Shown piece after piece: positions 1 to 11,968 of a stretch of 64,000 nucleotides of DNA. The DNA is from Rhododendron vialii (Eukaryota > Streptophyta > Magnoliopsida > Ericales > Ericaceae): NCBI RefSeq assembly GCF_030253575.1, contig NC_080557.1, positions 47,847,501 through 47,911,500 on the forward strand, read 5' to 3'. The position numbers were made by a program, and so were the translations under genes. Each line of letters starts with the position of its first letter. Position 1 is the stretch's first letter. The notes under the pieces were generated by a model that had not been told where the DNA came from, searched no databases, and saw only the letters and a list, made by a program, of their open reading frames with translations.

Positions 1-219
1 TAGGGAACACAAGAAAGGGGTTTCTCTTCTCTTCCATTCAGAGAGAGAATTAGTTGGGCGAAAATTTGTTTGTGTTCCTGAAGTATAGAAGATGGGGAAG
101 ATGATTTGTTCCGAGTTAGAAGGAGGTAAAGGTCTGGATCTCTCAGGATTTTTTCTGGCTCTTGTGATTGCCCTAGCTCTCATGCTCATATGCACTCCAC
201 CCCTGTGGAGGCTTCGGTC

Positions 220-780
220 ATGGCCTCGGTAATCTGACCAGACCACCTTTAACCGAGGCCTCATATCGGCACGGTCTATAGGATTGTACAGGCGGGCCAG
301 TGTATATCCTTCTATTTCATTCGCTCGGTATTAAGTCTCCTGTTAACTCTTCGGTTAATTACCGAAGAAAGCATTCCGTTAAGGCCTCTTGAAAGAATGT
401 GGCATAGCAAGAGAGGACCAAGAGCGACACGTGGCGGAAAGGATCATCTAGGCCAAGTCTGGCTATGTGCTTCGTAACCGTCTTATCCAATGCATCATCT
501 GTGATGTCATCCGAGGCGGTTACCCGAGTGTATCCTTCACGCGCTACCTTGGAGGCCAAGCAAACCTAGGTCTATAAATACAAGGGGATATTCATCTTTG
601 AGAGGTATGCCATCTTTTCCTAACCCTAGATCTATATCCTCCTCTAAGATCTAACTTGATCGTCGGAGGGTCACTGGGCTATCCTAGCCCTAGTGACTTG
701 TTGCAGGTTCAGAGGCGGGTGAAACGGAGCAGCGGAAGAGAAGTACTAACTCAGGTCAAGGTCCTTTCAAATCGAACCCC
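220..780 (+). mobile_element. LTR-like remnant
   Basis: A compact GC-richer segment has a TATA box (TATAAATA near 573-580) followed by a leader in which a CGTCGGAGGGTC motif is seen (about 660). That arrangement, TATA then a 'cttgatcgtcggagggtc'-like stretch, is common in the R/U5 part of plant Ty3/Gypsy LTRs. No coding domains, no second LTR and no clear ends were found, so this is at most a broken, old LTR fossil. The family assignment rests on pattern memory only. Confidence 0.35.
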
Positions 781-1194
781 TACAACCCCCACGGCGGGTT
801 ATTGTGGTTATGCGTCGAGCTTGGTGATAGGGTTTATATTTCTTTCGCTTGGTTGAGACCGGATCCTCTGTCCTCTTTCCGTCCCATGCCTCCATTACTT
901 TTAGTGGTCTGTCGTGCCTTTAAGGCAGGGACATGTAATGGAGAAGGGGATGGAAAGTCGGATAGAAGATCCGTGATCGATTTGCTTTTATATATTGGTA
1001 TCTCTCTTGTTCAGTTGTTCCTTCTCTCCTGTGTCCCTATTTTCCGAATGGATTGTATACTCTCATTTTTCCTTCAATAATACAGCACTTTTATTCGTTC
1101 TACCATTAACTGTTTCAAACAATTTTGCGATGTGTGCTTGGTATCCGTTGGTCATTTTTTTAGGTAAACATAAGATTGTGAACTTGTGTATAGC
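781..1194. other. No gene recognised
   Basis: AT-rich sequence with only short random open frames. Nothing recognisable. Confidence 0.5.
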
Positions 1195-1435
1195 CAGGGG
1201 CTGCAAATGAACCGAGCAGCTCGCGAGCTCGAGTTTTCGGCTTGTTTAGTATACGGGCCGAGTGGAGCTCGGTTTGTTCGGAAAAAAACTCGGCTTGTTA
1301 AGGTAGAGTCAGCTCGATTAAAAAGACTCGTTTAGTAAATAACTAAACTCGGCTCGTCAAGACTCGAGCCAAGCTCGAGCTTAAGTTTATGGCTCGTTCA
1401 GAAAACATCAAACGAGCCGAGCTCGAGCTCGTAGC
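1195..1435. mobile_element. GAGCTCG-rich dispersed repeat (possible hAT relic)
   Basis: Begins with CAGGGGCTGCAAATGAACCG, a start like that of many hAT-type elements, and is filled with short direct and inverted GCTCGAG/CGAGCTC words (for example around 1210-1240, 1360-1380 and 1415-1430). The matching right terminus and the target duplication were not found, so it is probably a truncated repeat. Confidence 0.4.
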
Positions 1436-2003
1436 CTTTGTAAAGTTGTACTACTATCTTCCCCTCCTTTTTCATTTACCGAATAAAGCTGCAAAGTGAA
1501 ACAAATGACTCGTACCGAAAAGTTATGACCTCGACCCAGAGTCCGATTTGTTTAAAGCTAGGACTCTGCTATAGCAATAAAACAAAAGGCAAGGGTAAAT
1601 TCGCCCGCGGCCTAAGTCACATAAGGTCTATGTGAGGGTGAGCAAAAACAAAATCGAGAGTGTAAAAACGTCTTTTGTTAACATTATATACTGGAGTACT
1701 AAAATCTTTAAAAAAAGCAAAGATTGAGAGGGAGAACGGGAAGAGTGCTACGAGAGCATTATGTAATACTCTAATGTAACCTAGCCCAGCCCGTGACAGG
1801 TGAGTGAAGAAAATCCATTTGAAACCCATGAGTCACGAAGCATCTTAGCAGATTCAGAGCTTGACTTGGGAAAGACTTTTGACTTGTTGAAACTCTTTCC
1901 CCCAATCACAAAAATCGTAGTGTGGAAGCATTAGCAAGACCATGTGATCACAGCTGCCAAAGCTGACAATTCTTGTGGGGTGCATGGTAGGCAAATGTCT
2001 TTG
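1436..2003. other. No gene recognised
   Basis: No coding potential or clear repeat structure was seen in this stretch. Confidence 0.5.
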
Positions 2004-2006
2004 TTA

Positions 2007-2228
2007 GGATTTTGATTTTTGCATTTCAAAATTGACTGCCGGCGCTCCAAAATTAGAGTGCCAAAATCAATTCATATTTTGTTATAATTTTTTTTTCCGG
2101 TCAAACGGAAATTCACCATTAGTTATAATTAAATAGTTAAGGAAGACTAGTGACAACAAAATAGATTGATTTTGGCATTCTAAAATTTACTGCCGGCGCT
2201 CTAAAATTAGAGTGCCAAAATCAATCCC
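2007..2228. mobile_element. Foldback MITE
   Basis: Left end GGATTTTGATTTTTGC and right end GTGCCAAAATCAATCC form terminal inverted repeats. The element holds two copies of a palindromic unit around CTGCCGGCGCTC (about 2036 and 2191). The flanks read TTA and CTAA, which suggests a short TTA/TAA target. The ends resemble those of the MITE at 48574-48678, so the two are probably one superfamily. Confidence 0.6.
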
Positions 2229-2231
2229 TAA

Positions 2232-3040
2232 TTTGCAGGTCAATTATCCCCTTATGCGCATGCTGCTAAGTTAGAGACTACCAAAAAGAATGACTTTGAT
2301 GGAGTGACTGAGATTGGAGCAGAAACAAACATTTTCTTTTGGCAAACCAGGAGAATAGATAGAGGTGAAATGAATATCATGAGCTTCAATAACAGGAACT
2401 TCGTCGGTGATGCTCTAGATTTTGGACGAAAACAGCAAGCAAGGTAATGAGCAGAGAAATCGAAAGGCAATCTCATGATTTCCTCCTTTTTTTAGGTATA
2501 GGGGGCTGCTATCTCAGATGTAAAGCTTTTTCGAGAGCAACTACTTTAAGTCTGTCTCCGGTCCTTTCTACCCGTAGCCCGCCCCATCGATTGCAGACTA
2601 CATAGGTACTGTTATTATAGTTGTAGTAGAGGAGCAACGGTCTGAGTCTGACTCCTTTGAGATCGCTTAATCCCATCTGGAATGGGACTCAGGTGAAACA
2701 CCTCAGCACTCACAAGCAGCTTCTCAGCCTACACCACCACAATCAACAGGAAACAGCAAGCAATTATGAACCAAGACAGAAATATTAACAGTTTGAATGA
2801 TCTGTTTTGAGGACTAAGGAAAGACATGTAATTAAGTTCTATCCATCATCCTAACCGCGTTGTTTCATGATCACCATGGCCACTGCAGCGGCTACTAATC
2901 ACCAAACCAAGAGAAAAAGGAACAGAACTTGTGATTAACAAACCTTCAATAATGCTCATCTTTCCATTTTAAGCAAAATGGGACGCAGGGAGTAACAAAG
3001 AGAAGAGTCAACCCTACCACTCAATAATGAAATAGCATAG
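2232..3040. other. No gene recognised; downstream flank of the MUB gene
   Basis: No coding region seen. The right end, to about 3040-3232, probably holds the 3' untranslated region of the minus-strand MUB gene. Confidence 0.5.
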
Positions 3041-3232
3041 TCATGGAATTCTTTTTATGATTTCGCTCAAAGATGAAGGATTACAACATGCAATGCCCGA
3101 ATTACCAATTACAAGTAAAAATTATAAGCTGATAAACAATAAATTTCATTCAGAACATAACATACAATTACAACAAAAAGGTCAAAAATTGTGGAAAGGG
3201 TGTCCTGGCTGTAACAACGCATGCTTCCCAGT

Positions 3233-5516
3233 TCAAAGGATGGTGCAAGAGCATGGGTTTTTCTTTGGCTCCTCCTTGCTCTTGTCTGCATTGTACCCAA
3301 AAGAGAGCCAAAAAAAGGAAGAGTGTAAGTGTAAAAGTTAGAACCTATATTTGTAGCTATATAAACAGGAAATTCAAATAAAAAGTGCAAGAATAATAGC
3401 AATACAGTAAGTATGCATCTCACTCTGAAAAGTTAAATATTCCTCCTTACAATGATCAGCGACCACAGAGGTTGTGCAAATGCTAGCTTTTGCAAGTTAA
3501 CATATCCTTCTGATGTATTAAAGCCAGTTTTAAGCTCTACCTCCAGAACTTTGAAATCTCTTAGCCCATTTATAGTGCCTTTAAAGATTAAAAGGGTTGG
3601 TTCGGTTTAAGTACATTAAGAACATACAACTATTGATGTGCATGATACATAGTGGTAAAGAGTGGAAACTATTCTGTGGTGCTGGGAACTGCCAATCTGA
3701 AATCTTGTAATTACTGACTCCAACCTAAAAACCTAATATCCTTCTGGAACTTATCAATGACATTATCATCACATGTCTTCCTTACATATTGCTTTACGTT
3801 TCCAAACACACACTGTCATTGCTTATACAAACAACAATTTCATCCCACAAAACAAACTAAAATATGAACAAGATGACCCCTTTTCCAAGTGCGTGCAGTC
3901 AACAAATAGAGGTTTCACGAGACCGGCCCCAAGATAAGCACTACACCGACATGTAAATCTTGAACACAATATCACTATGAATTTCTATGATGATAGTTGG
4001 AGACTTGGAGCATCAACTTAGGATCCCTTTCCTTTCTGCTCATTGTAACTAAAAGTGATAATTCTCAAATCTCTATGTAAATAATCAGTCTCAGCGTAAT
4101 AGAGGTAACAAAAAGGCAAAGCTAGGAACTATGCCAACAAAATTTCTCAAATCCAAAAAGTTAGGCTACATTTAAATACTAAATGTGGCAAAAAGGAAAA
4201 GAGTTGAAAACAAACCTGTTTTCTTTTTTGCAACAGGAGGTTGCACCACGACATGCATGGTAATAACTCCACCAGGAAGATCACCAAAATATAATCTGGA
4301 CTCAGCAAGTGTCTTGCTATTCTCCAACACTTTGCCAGCATGTATGAGTTTTATATCACTTACAGATTTAGGTAGAACAGATTTATCTGTGAATACAATA
4401 CTAAATTAGAAACAAAACTATACAGCACAAACAAGTCAAAAAGCACCAGAAAAAGAGTTATTTTCCTGTGAACGTTCAAGGGCATGCAAATAGCAAAGGG
4501 TATAATATTTTCCCATATTTCAAAAAAATTAAGCATTCACTTTTTTTACACCAATCCATGGTAGGCAACGCCATTCATAAATTAGAATGGGAGTTCATTA
4601 ATACGCACAAAGTACAGTGATTAAACAATACCACAAACAGAGCAGGAATATCATACAGCAGCACATAAAAATCCGCAAAAGAGAGACGAGGGAGCGACCA
4701 AATGAAACAACTTTAATGAGAATTCTTCTCCTGCACAAAACATAAGGGCTCTTAGCAGTCTGATTCAACATTCTCATTTGACTCGTCATGTTTTAACTAC
4801 CAGATTCCTATAATACTGCACTCCCATAATACAAGAACCTAACTCCAGTCGCAGTTTATAAAACCAAAATTAGGCAAGAACCTCAATAATTAGATTAGAT
4901 AGGGGCCCTACCATGACTAAATTTAACAAACTATCTATATCACTTGGAAAAAAACTGCCACTCAGAGACAATCAACTTTTATCATATATGATTTCCATTG
5001 TAAGGTGACTTCCTACTGATACTACAGGAAAGCTTCTAGAGCCCCCAACAAAGTCATCCCAAAGACTGCTCTGATTGATCTATGACTGCCCGCCCTCCCA
5101 AGATATCTATACTTTGGTGTGTTGACCCACCACACCTAAACACATCTGATTCTGATGGCATTGGGACCAGTTAAGAATACAGGTCAAGAAAACACATAAG
5201 ATCAGCACTCACAGGAAAGATACGATGTCCATGAGAAGTAACAGACAAAACACTAATATCCAAACCACGCAGTCAAGTTGAACAATTCAGATCGCTGATA
5301 TTGAAGTCATATTGGTCAAAATCTGTAGCGTACAATGGAACATGTAAAACAAAGAAAAATGTACAGGTAAACAAGCCAAAAACCTTGAGGCCACTCAGCA
5401 ACAAGCCTTTGCTTAAGAGTAGCAACAGCAGTCGATAGAGCATAGGTACTATGAGCTATATCTGTTCCATCAAAGATTCTGAACTTAAGTTCGATACGCT
5501 CCTCTCCTTCAGCCAT
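3233..5516 (-). CDS. MUB: Membrane-anchored ubiquitin-fold protein (MUB), three coding exons
   Basis: Coding exons on the minus strand are 5384-5516, 4216-4386 and 3233-3285, all with GT-AG borders; the two interrupted codons both join in phase 1 as GAT and GAC (Asp). The product is 118 residues, the usual MUB length. It starts MAEGEERIELKFRIFDG, continues through AEWPQ/DKSVLPKS, the family-typical DIKLIHAGKVLENSKTLAES and GGVITMHVVVQPP, and ends PCSCTIL. The last four residues are a CaaX box; the final Leu favours geranylgeranylation. MUB proteins are ubiquitin-like, prenylated, held at the plasma membrane, and known to recruit group VI E2 enzymes such as UBC8. Introns are 997 and 930 bases. 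The upstream in-frame Met at 5594 gives an unrelated Trp-rich leader, so the start at 5516 is chosen. Assignment is by recognition of the conserved core; the paralogue number cannot be given. Confidence 0.93.
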
Positions 5517-5748
5517 GATGATAGCCCTTCTCCTCCACCAATGCCAAGCAACAAATTGACAACACCTCCAATCAAACAGCTCACTCTCTCCCAATTCACC
5601 TATTCACCATTTCCAAGAGTGTCAAAGGAAAGCAAAAGGTTAGATATTCCAAGATCAAATTTTGCTGTCGTACTTTTTCAGAAAAGAACATAATTTTCGG
5701 CCAGATTAATTTGTCTACAATGCTAGGCGAATCTAGGACCACAACGAG

Positions 5749-5915
5749 CAAGGGCGGAGTCAGAACTTTTTATACGGGGGCAATAAATTAGAACAACAGC
5801 AGTTCAGGGGAAATCAAGAGCTCTATTGTGGGGTCAGCAAATTTTGGGTGTAAAATATAATATATCATAGCTAGAATTCAAACGAATCCACTTGTCTCTC
5901 AGTGGCTCCGTCCTT
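5749..5915. mobile_element. hAT-like MITE in the MUB leader intron
   Basis: Ends CAAGGGCGGAGTCA and TGGCTCCGTCCTTG are inverted repeats. The flanking 8-mers acaacgag and aaaacgag match at 7 of 8 positions, the target size expected of hAT elements. The 167-base element has no coding capacity. Confidence 0.7.
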
Positions 5916-5965
5916 GAAAACGAGCAGTTGTTTCAAAGAATACAAAAAAAATGAAAATGCAACAA

Positions 5966-6192
5966 CCCCAAGGGGTTGGCTAGTGATTCAAGGCCTAAGA
6001 CTTGGGGGTTTGCTACCTCCAAGGTCTCAGGTTCGAAACCTGTCAGGTACTATCAACTCCTTAGGGGCCAGTCCATAAAGAGTTTTGCTTTGGCTTTAAT
6101 TGGGACCTCCGTAAGTGGGTGGTGGGATTGGACCCAGGACTAGTCGAGGCGCACCTAAGTTGGCCTAGACACCTGAGTTATGAAAAAAAAAA
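5966..6192 (+). mobile_element. tRNA-derived SINE, Au-like
   Basis: Has a polymerase III A-box-like word (TGGCTAGTGATTCAAGG, near 5978) and a perfect B box GGTTCGAAACC at 6030-6040. The 3' part AGTCGAGGCGCACCTAAG and GGCCTAGACACC recalls the Au SINE family of angiosperms. It ends in an A-run at about 6182-6192 and lies in the inferred MUB leader intron, sense to the plus strand. Confidence 0.75.
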
Positions 6193-6673
6193 TCACGTTC
6201 AATCCAAAGCCCCACTGACCTTGGTTAATCCGCCAAAGAAAACGTCCCAAGTTGGAAGATGGAACACCTGTACATCTGAATTACCACTTACAGAACCAAG
6301 TAAACACCTCATATGATCAATTAGCTCCCCGATCGAATACGTCACTGCAACAAAACACAAAAACCGAACGTCGAATCAAGAATATCTAAAGATCCAAGCT
6401 AAATCAAAGCGACGATACAAATCACATTTAAATTAACCCACGCTTTATCAGATCCCCAGCGATCTTTACCAAACAACCAAACCTTTGGCTGCCAAATCAA
6501 CCGAAAGAAAATAAAAGCAAGTAAAAATTTTCAATTTCAGATTCATCACAACAAGCTGTAAACCTGAAGCGAGCCTGTCTCTAATTACTAAAGACTTGCG
6601 TTGTGTTGTTATTCGTAATTAGATCCATAGATGGTACGAGAGAAGGACGACAGTAGCGATCGATTGACTTTAC

Positions 6674-6890
6674 CTGATCAGGATACCATCGAGGAGAGAA
6701 GGCGCTGATGACCGATTCAATGTGTTTAGGGTTTGGAGCTGACTGTCGGTGTTTCGATTCGATTGGAAAAAAGAAGAGAGAGAGAGAGGAGAGAGAGAGA
6801 GATTCGGTGGAGTATTTGTTTCGCAGTCCTTTTCGTTTTTCTTTGTTAGGTTTTTGTTTCTTTTCTTTTTGGGGAATCAAACGTAAAATA
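6674..6890 (-). promoter_or_regulatory. Probable non-coding first exon of the MUB gene
   Basis: Reading on the minus strand, a CT-rich leader (GA repeat at 6774-6803 on the plus strand) runs to a good donor CAG/GTAAAG, with the exon ending at 6674. An intron in the 5' untranslated region of about 1 kb would then reach an acceptor near 5600. The exact transcription start and acceptor are inferred. Confidence 0.5.
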
Positions 6891-7005
6891 TGGTGAAAGT
6901 TAAAAAAACAGTTGCTGCAGAGTTATATCAGGGCGTCACGTGTCAAAGACGGTTGGGCAACGCCACGTGGTTTGTTTCTATTGGTTGCCGGTTCAAATGA
7001 CTTTA

Positions 7006-7190
7006 CGCCCTGTTTGGAACATATGAAAAGGATAGAAAGGAAAATGTGAGAAAAATAAAGAGAATTTTTTTACTATTCTTGCTACTAGTAGTATATTTTT
7101 CAATTTTCTCTCTCCCTCCCTCTCTCTCGAATCAAACTAGGTAAGGAATTTTTTTTAAAGTTTTCCTTTCTCTATTTTCCAAACAAATCC
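7006..7190. mobile_element. Tourist-like MITE
   Basis: Terminal CGCCCTGTTTGGAAC and CCAAACAAATCC are imperfect inverted repeats, flanked by TTA on both sides (7003-7005, 7191-7193). The TTA target and the CTGTTTGG terminus fit PIF/Harbinger MITEs. Related copies lie at 42658-42807 and 55715-55869. Confidence 0.65.
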
Positions 7191-7403
7191 TTAATTGTCC
7201 CCGGATTTTTTGCGGAATCTTGGATATGTCCGCTTTCTTTCTTGTTAATTTGCAATGTCTAACAAAGTCTGACCTTTTATTAATAAAAAATTAAATTAAT
7301 AATAATTTATGAGATTGGAATAATGCAGATTTGATTGCTTGCTGAACAGATGGCAAAATAGTACTTGCGGTCCAATTCGGTGGATTGTTCTAGAATCATA
7401 ATA

Positions 7404-7781
7404 CAGGGAGGTTCCAGGGACCCTTAAAAAAACCTCTAAACACCCCCTCCCAAGTTTCCGATCGAATTTTGATGATCCGAGCTGCTCAATGTAATCAGAA
7501 TGTGATTTTAAGGGTACTCGCGTGAAATCAGCAAAAAAAAAAGACCAGGAAGGACTTTATCCGAACAGTTTTTTATTGAACTCTATTAAACGGTTCAATA
7601 AAAAACTGCTTAAATCAAGCCCTTCCCTATTATTTTTTTTGCCAATTTCTCGCGGTCACCCTTAAAATCACGTTCTGAACACATTGAGCGGCTCGGTTCA
7701 TCAAAATTTGATCAGGAACTATGAGATTAAGATTTGGAGGGTTTTTTTAGAGGATTTTTAAGGGTCTCCGGAACTGCCCCT
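7404..7781. mobile_element. Mutator-like foldback MITE with 9-bp target duplication
   Basis: The ends CAGGGAGGTTCC...CCCTTAAAAA and TTTTTAAGGG...GGAACTGCCCCT are inverted repeats that continue inward through most of the 378-base element (AATTTTGATGATCCGAGC near 7456 against its reverse near 7700). An exact 9-base duplication ATCATAATA flanks it (7395-7403, 7782-7790), as for Mutator-type elements. A diverged relative is at about 47699-47937. Confidence 0.8.
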
Positions 7782-7790
7782 ATCATAATA

Positions 7791-10016
7791 TTCTATAAGT
7801 CCTTCATATATTCACATATTTTCAAGATAGGGAAAGATTTGATTTAATTTTCCAGTAGGAAAGATTTTTATCCGAGTACTTGTTTTACTAATAAAAATTT
7901 TCTTTTGAAATTTTATCAGATTATATATTTAATAGGATATATCTTTTGCACCAACCCTTGTTTTAACATGTTTCTAGAATCCTGCAGCAGTCATAATTAG
8001 GTATATGTCATATTTCTAATTTTTGGTAATTAGATCTTTTTCTTGATTGACAAGTATTGCATTTTTGTTGTTTGTTTCCTATAGTATGCTTGAGTCTTGG
8101 TTGCCTAACTATTGTAGACATTAGGGCGATTTAGTTGAGCTCGAATAAGAAGAAAACAGAGAGATTTTTTTTCTATATTGTGAGTTTATTTTCTACGTAG
8201 TTCTTGCTTTTCGATACGCTGCGGCCCGCATAAGATTAGGAAACTAGTACTAAGTAGTGAGCATTTGTCCATGTCCATACAGTTGCAATAGCATAGTCAT
8301 GAACTCTTTCTGTTTCTCTGGTATCCTTTCTTTCTTACCTGGCTATAATGAAATTTTTCGGGGCAGTTTGAATCATCTTGGTGATAGAGTTGAGAAAGCA
8401 GTACTTCAGTTAAATTTTTGCTTTGATCTTATGCAGTTTTAGGGTCAAAGACTCAAAGTCTTTAGTCTCTTGCCGTAGTAGCAGCTCCGTGAATCAGATG
8501 TCGTGTGAGAGTGGCTTTGTTCTATTTGTGTCTTCATGGTGTGATAGAAACATAAGGGTGACTAACTAGACTGTTTCGGAATTATGCCTCAAGTTTGAAG
8601 TCCAATGCTGTTGGCCGGTTGCTCCCTCCACACCCATTTTCCCTTGGGAAAAAAGGGGCAATTTGGAGCTTCTATAAATGAGTCAAAAGACTAGATAGCA
8701 TAACAGAACATTTGAAAGGGAAAAAGCAAATTTACTGTCATGAACCAGTGCCAAGATCTTCAGTTAAAATGTTCAATTGCTAAAATCAACTTCTAGAATT
8801 GAAATCTTGCTTGTGATTTGTGAGCTTCTTTCTGCTCTGATAGTTTTCTTTTCCCTCAGGAATAGCATCTCATGATCAGTAAGATATAATAGAATGACAA
8901 AAGGGAGAGCAAGGAATTAGAACCTTTCCTTCTCTAATATAAAGTGTGAGAATCTATGGGACCTCATTGTGGAAAGTGGAGAATTTTCTATCTCAACTTT
9001 CTGTAAATGGAGGTACCAAAAGTTGCCACTACTGAAACAGATCTCAGCTATTCAAGTTACGATCGAAGCATTTTTCTCTTCTACTTATTTGTCTTTGTTA
9101 TGGGCGAAAGGGCGATCTTCTATTGAGAACTTGATGCTGTGAGTTAACTTTCAGAAACACAGTTCAAGGAAATATGAATCAAGTTCATACCCCCTCACGT
9201 GCCCCCCGTCAAGATATGAAGACAGACAAAAGTAGGGTGCCACATGACAGGGATAACAAGGTAAAATAACTTGAAAACATTGTATTGTTTGATGATGCCA
9301 TGTGAATTGGTAGAAACATGTAAAGGCTATGGTTAATTCAATAGGCAATGAGGATTAAGGGGACACCTGAAATGTTGGACCTTGAACATTTAATAGTCGC
9401 GAATCAGATCTCTTTAGAGACAGGATTTTGTCTGATAGTCTGCATACGAATCTTTGATACCACGTTAGATGGCAATGTCCCAAACGGATGTTGTTGTCAA
9501 ATGAGCCTGACAATGCATATGGAGCTAACATTAGAGAGTGCAAGGGCTACTCTTAAGGCTTGACATCTTTCTCAGGGTAATAGTTACAGAACTCCTACAT
9601 GATTTTGCTGAAAAGTGTCCCAATGACACTTTTTAAGAAGTTTGGATGGCTTTACATCACTCATTAAAATGCATCGCATGAAGAAGTGTACGTTCATTGA
9701 AAACTTTATCAACCAATGTCCCCATGACTTGGGGTACTCGTTAACGAGAGCCCTCAAAATCAAAATAAGTGCAATACACATCCAACACTTCATTAAGGTA
9801 AAGCAAGTAGGGTACAATCCTTCCCTCTTTCTCTTCTAGGCAAAGGGGCTAAAACAACCTTAAGCTAATTAACTTGAAAGCTACCCACTACTCCATACAT
9901 AAAGCCAACTACACACACAGATATCTATAGACTCCTAAACAAGGAGCTGATTCTTGGAGCTTGGCCAAGCTTTTATTCTTCTAGTATGGCTTTTTCTCAG
10001 TACCGCAGTGCATCAA
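7791..10016. other. Intergenic, no gene recognised
   Basis: 2.2 kb of AT-rich DNA between the MUB gene and the first glutaredoxin gene. Short open frames on both strands show no family resemblance. No transposon ends were found. Confidence 0.5.
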
Positions 10017-10322
10017 TCAATTAAGAGCCTGATAAGGCTGGAGCAGCGGAATCAAGGAACCACTCAGGTGAAGGGACATGACTTCATTGGTGGAACCAAT
10101 CGGTTTTCCTTGTATGAAAACTGCTGGCACAGGTGCATTGCACCCCAAGCTCATTAGAGCCTTCTCCATTTCCCTCCCCTCAGGGTCTTGGTCAATCTCA
10201 TGAACTACAGGGCTCACCCCTAGCTCCTGAAACAGAACATTCACAGCATAGCACAGGCAACACGTGCTCTTGCTGAATATCACTACCCCATTCTCCGATG
10301 CCAATCTTTTCACCTTATCCAT
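10017..10322 (-). CDS. CC-type glutaredoxin, CCLC active site
   Basis: Single-exon gene of 101 residues. Active site CCLC at residues 21-24 inside IFSKSTCCLCYAVNVLF, then the cis-Pro loop PVPAVFI and the glutathione-side loop [11 protein letters not shown]. The C-terminus SLIPLLQPYQALN ends in a PY-containing tail instead of the terminal ALWL-type motif that other ROXY proteins use to bind TGA factors; a LIPLL (LxxLL) word is present. This tail and CCLC recall the Arabidopsis GRXC13/GRXC14 group (from memory). The product is expected to be a soluble cytosolic/nuclear thiol oxidoreductase or TGA-factor regulator. A TATA box lies at 10577-10584. It is the left-most cluster member and shares its strand with four of the five copies in the following tandem array. 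Confidence 0.93.
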   Translation of the reverse strand: MDKVKRLASENGVVIFSKSTCCLCYAVNVLFQELGVSPVVHEIDQDPEGREMEKALMSLGCNAPVPAVFIQGKPIGSTNEVMSLHLSGSLIPLLQPYQALN

Positions 10323-10428
10323 CTTGATTTTCCAATCTCAAAAGTGAAGGCAATAAAATTAGTTTGGAAAAAAATATAGCTAGGGTGGTCCTCGGTGTGC
10401 GGTGAAGGTTAAACTTATTTATCACTAT

Positions 10429-10460
10429 CCATCGGATCAGTGTGAATTGTGATCCGATGG
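10429..10460. promoter_or_regulatory. Perfect short hairpin in the leader of the CCLC gene
   Basis: CCATCGGATCA (10429-10439) and TGATCCGATGG (10450-10460) are an exact 11-base inverted repeat with a 10-base loop. It lies between the TATA box and the start codon, so it should be transcribed in the 5' untranslated region. Function unknown. Confidence 0.5.
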
Positions 10461-10576
10461 TAGTTTTAGCCTTTAAGTAGGGGATCGAGGAAATAATGGA
10501 AAAAGCGAGAAATGGGAAGAGAGAAATGGAGTTGAAGGGGAACGTTAATTGCTCAAATGGTGAGTTCTTGTGCAAC

Positions 10577-10584
10577 TATTTATA
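10577..10584 (-). promoter_or_regulatory. TATA box of the CCLC glutaredoxin gene
   Basis: Reads TATAAATA on the minus strand, about 255 bases before the start codon at 10322. Confidence 0.6.
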
Positions 10585-10599
10585 AAACTAGAGAGAAGA

Positions 10600-11968
10600 C
10601 TCCTTTCCTGTAACCAAGAACATTCAAAAGATGATGCGCTTTATTTAGATGCCAATTACGAGTAAAGTCACTTTCCATGATGGATATGTTTGTGTTTCAA
10701 ACACACCGAACAAGTTTGAAATCGTTATATCTATCTATATATATTTCACCGACTATAACCATCTGATGAAGGGAGTAGATTGAATTGGTTTGGGGCACCG
10801 GTGTGCAGGCTAAGGACCATATGTGCAACCTTTGCAGTTTTGATGCTAAGGATGCTCTTTGAGAAAGTACAGAAAAGTAGAGGATTCTTATAGTGTGGCC
10901 ACTTACCAAATATTCTCCCAATCACTATCTAAAATATTATCTGCTCTAGAATGATCAGGAATAAGAGAATCTTTCGGTGGGCTGTGATTCTTTGGCTTGC
11001 ACCCACCAACTTACATTATTCCTTCTCCCAATGAAGCATGCGTATGGCTCTGTGGCGTTACATAGACATGCCATGGTCCATGGTCCATAGTCCATGCAGT
11101 AATTACACTCCTGTGGTTCGGAAGGAAAATGCCCATTTGTGCATAGCAAAGACTTCTAGTACTCTTCTAGGCTAAAAACTAGCTAGAACAGTCAGCTCTT
11201 CAGCAAATGACTTTACCACAAAGATGCACCAAGTCATCTGGGAAACAGTGATTTCACAGGATGCATATATTGGAAGTTTTAGCTATATATGTAAATGGTC
11301 AGCATTAAAGTCCATCTTATTTTGCCCACATAACATGGATGGGGAACTCTTTCTGTAGCATGACCAGTTTAATGGCTTTAGCTTTCTTTCTTTCTTTCAT
11401 GTGTTTTATTATAGCTTGATTTTATTATAGCTTGATTAGGTTGAACATTCTGGATATGAAGGAATAGAAGGGGGGATGAGAAAAGTTCCCGATAATAACA
11501 GTAGCAGCTGGAAAGTCAGAATCTGATCAGATTGCTATGTGACAAACAAAAACTTCTTTGGCTTTGAGAGAACCAGTTTTTGTGGAGACAGGATGTGGGC
11601 TGAGAATTTCGGTTGATAAGATGACACCTTCCCACTTAATGACATGATTTATGCCTAAAAGTTGACTATCCCTGTGAATGAAACAACATGTTTAATGTCA
11701 CTTTTCATCAAATGGACAACTACGTGGTGGTGATAAAATAGAATCACTGGTGACTCCTCAATATGTTTTCTGTCTGAGACATGTCTCATTTCTTTATCCA
11801 AAGTGCTGCATTATGTGGAGAATTTGTTCTGTGTTACTTAATGTGATTTTTTTCTGCAATCCCTTCTGATCACAGAAGTTAACGAAGAAAAAAGCTGAAA
11901 TTAAAAAGAGATAAAGCTGTCAAAGAAAAACAAACACCATAAATCTTTCTTTCTTTTTTCGGTTTTGG
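10600..11968. other. Intergenic, no gene recognised
   Basis: Upstream flank of the CCLC gene running into the tandem array. No conserved coding frame or transposon ends seen; array-like sequence begins near 11870. Confidence 0.5.

Noticed and set aside
6030-6040. Possible tRNA gene because of the perfect B box
   Set aside because: No cloverleaf or anticodon arm could be drawn, and the A-tail and Au-type 3' part mark a SINE.
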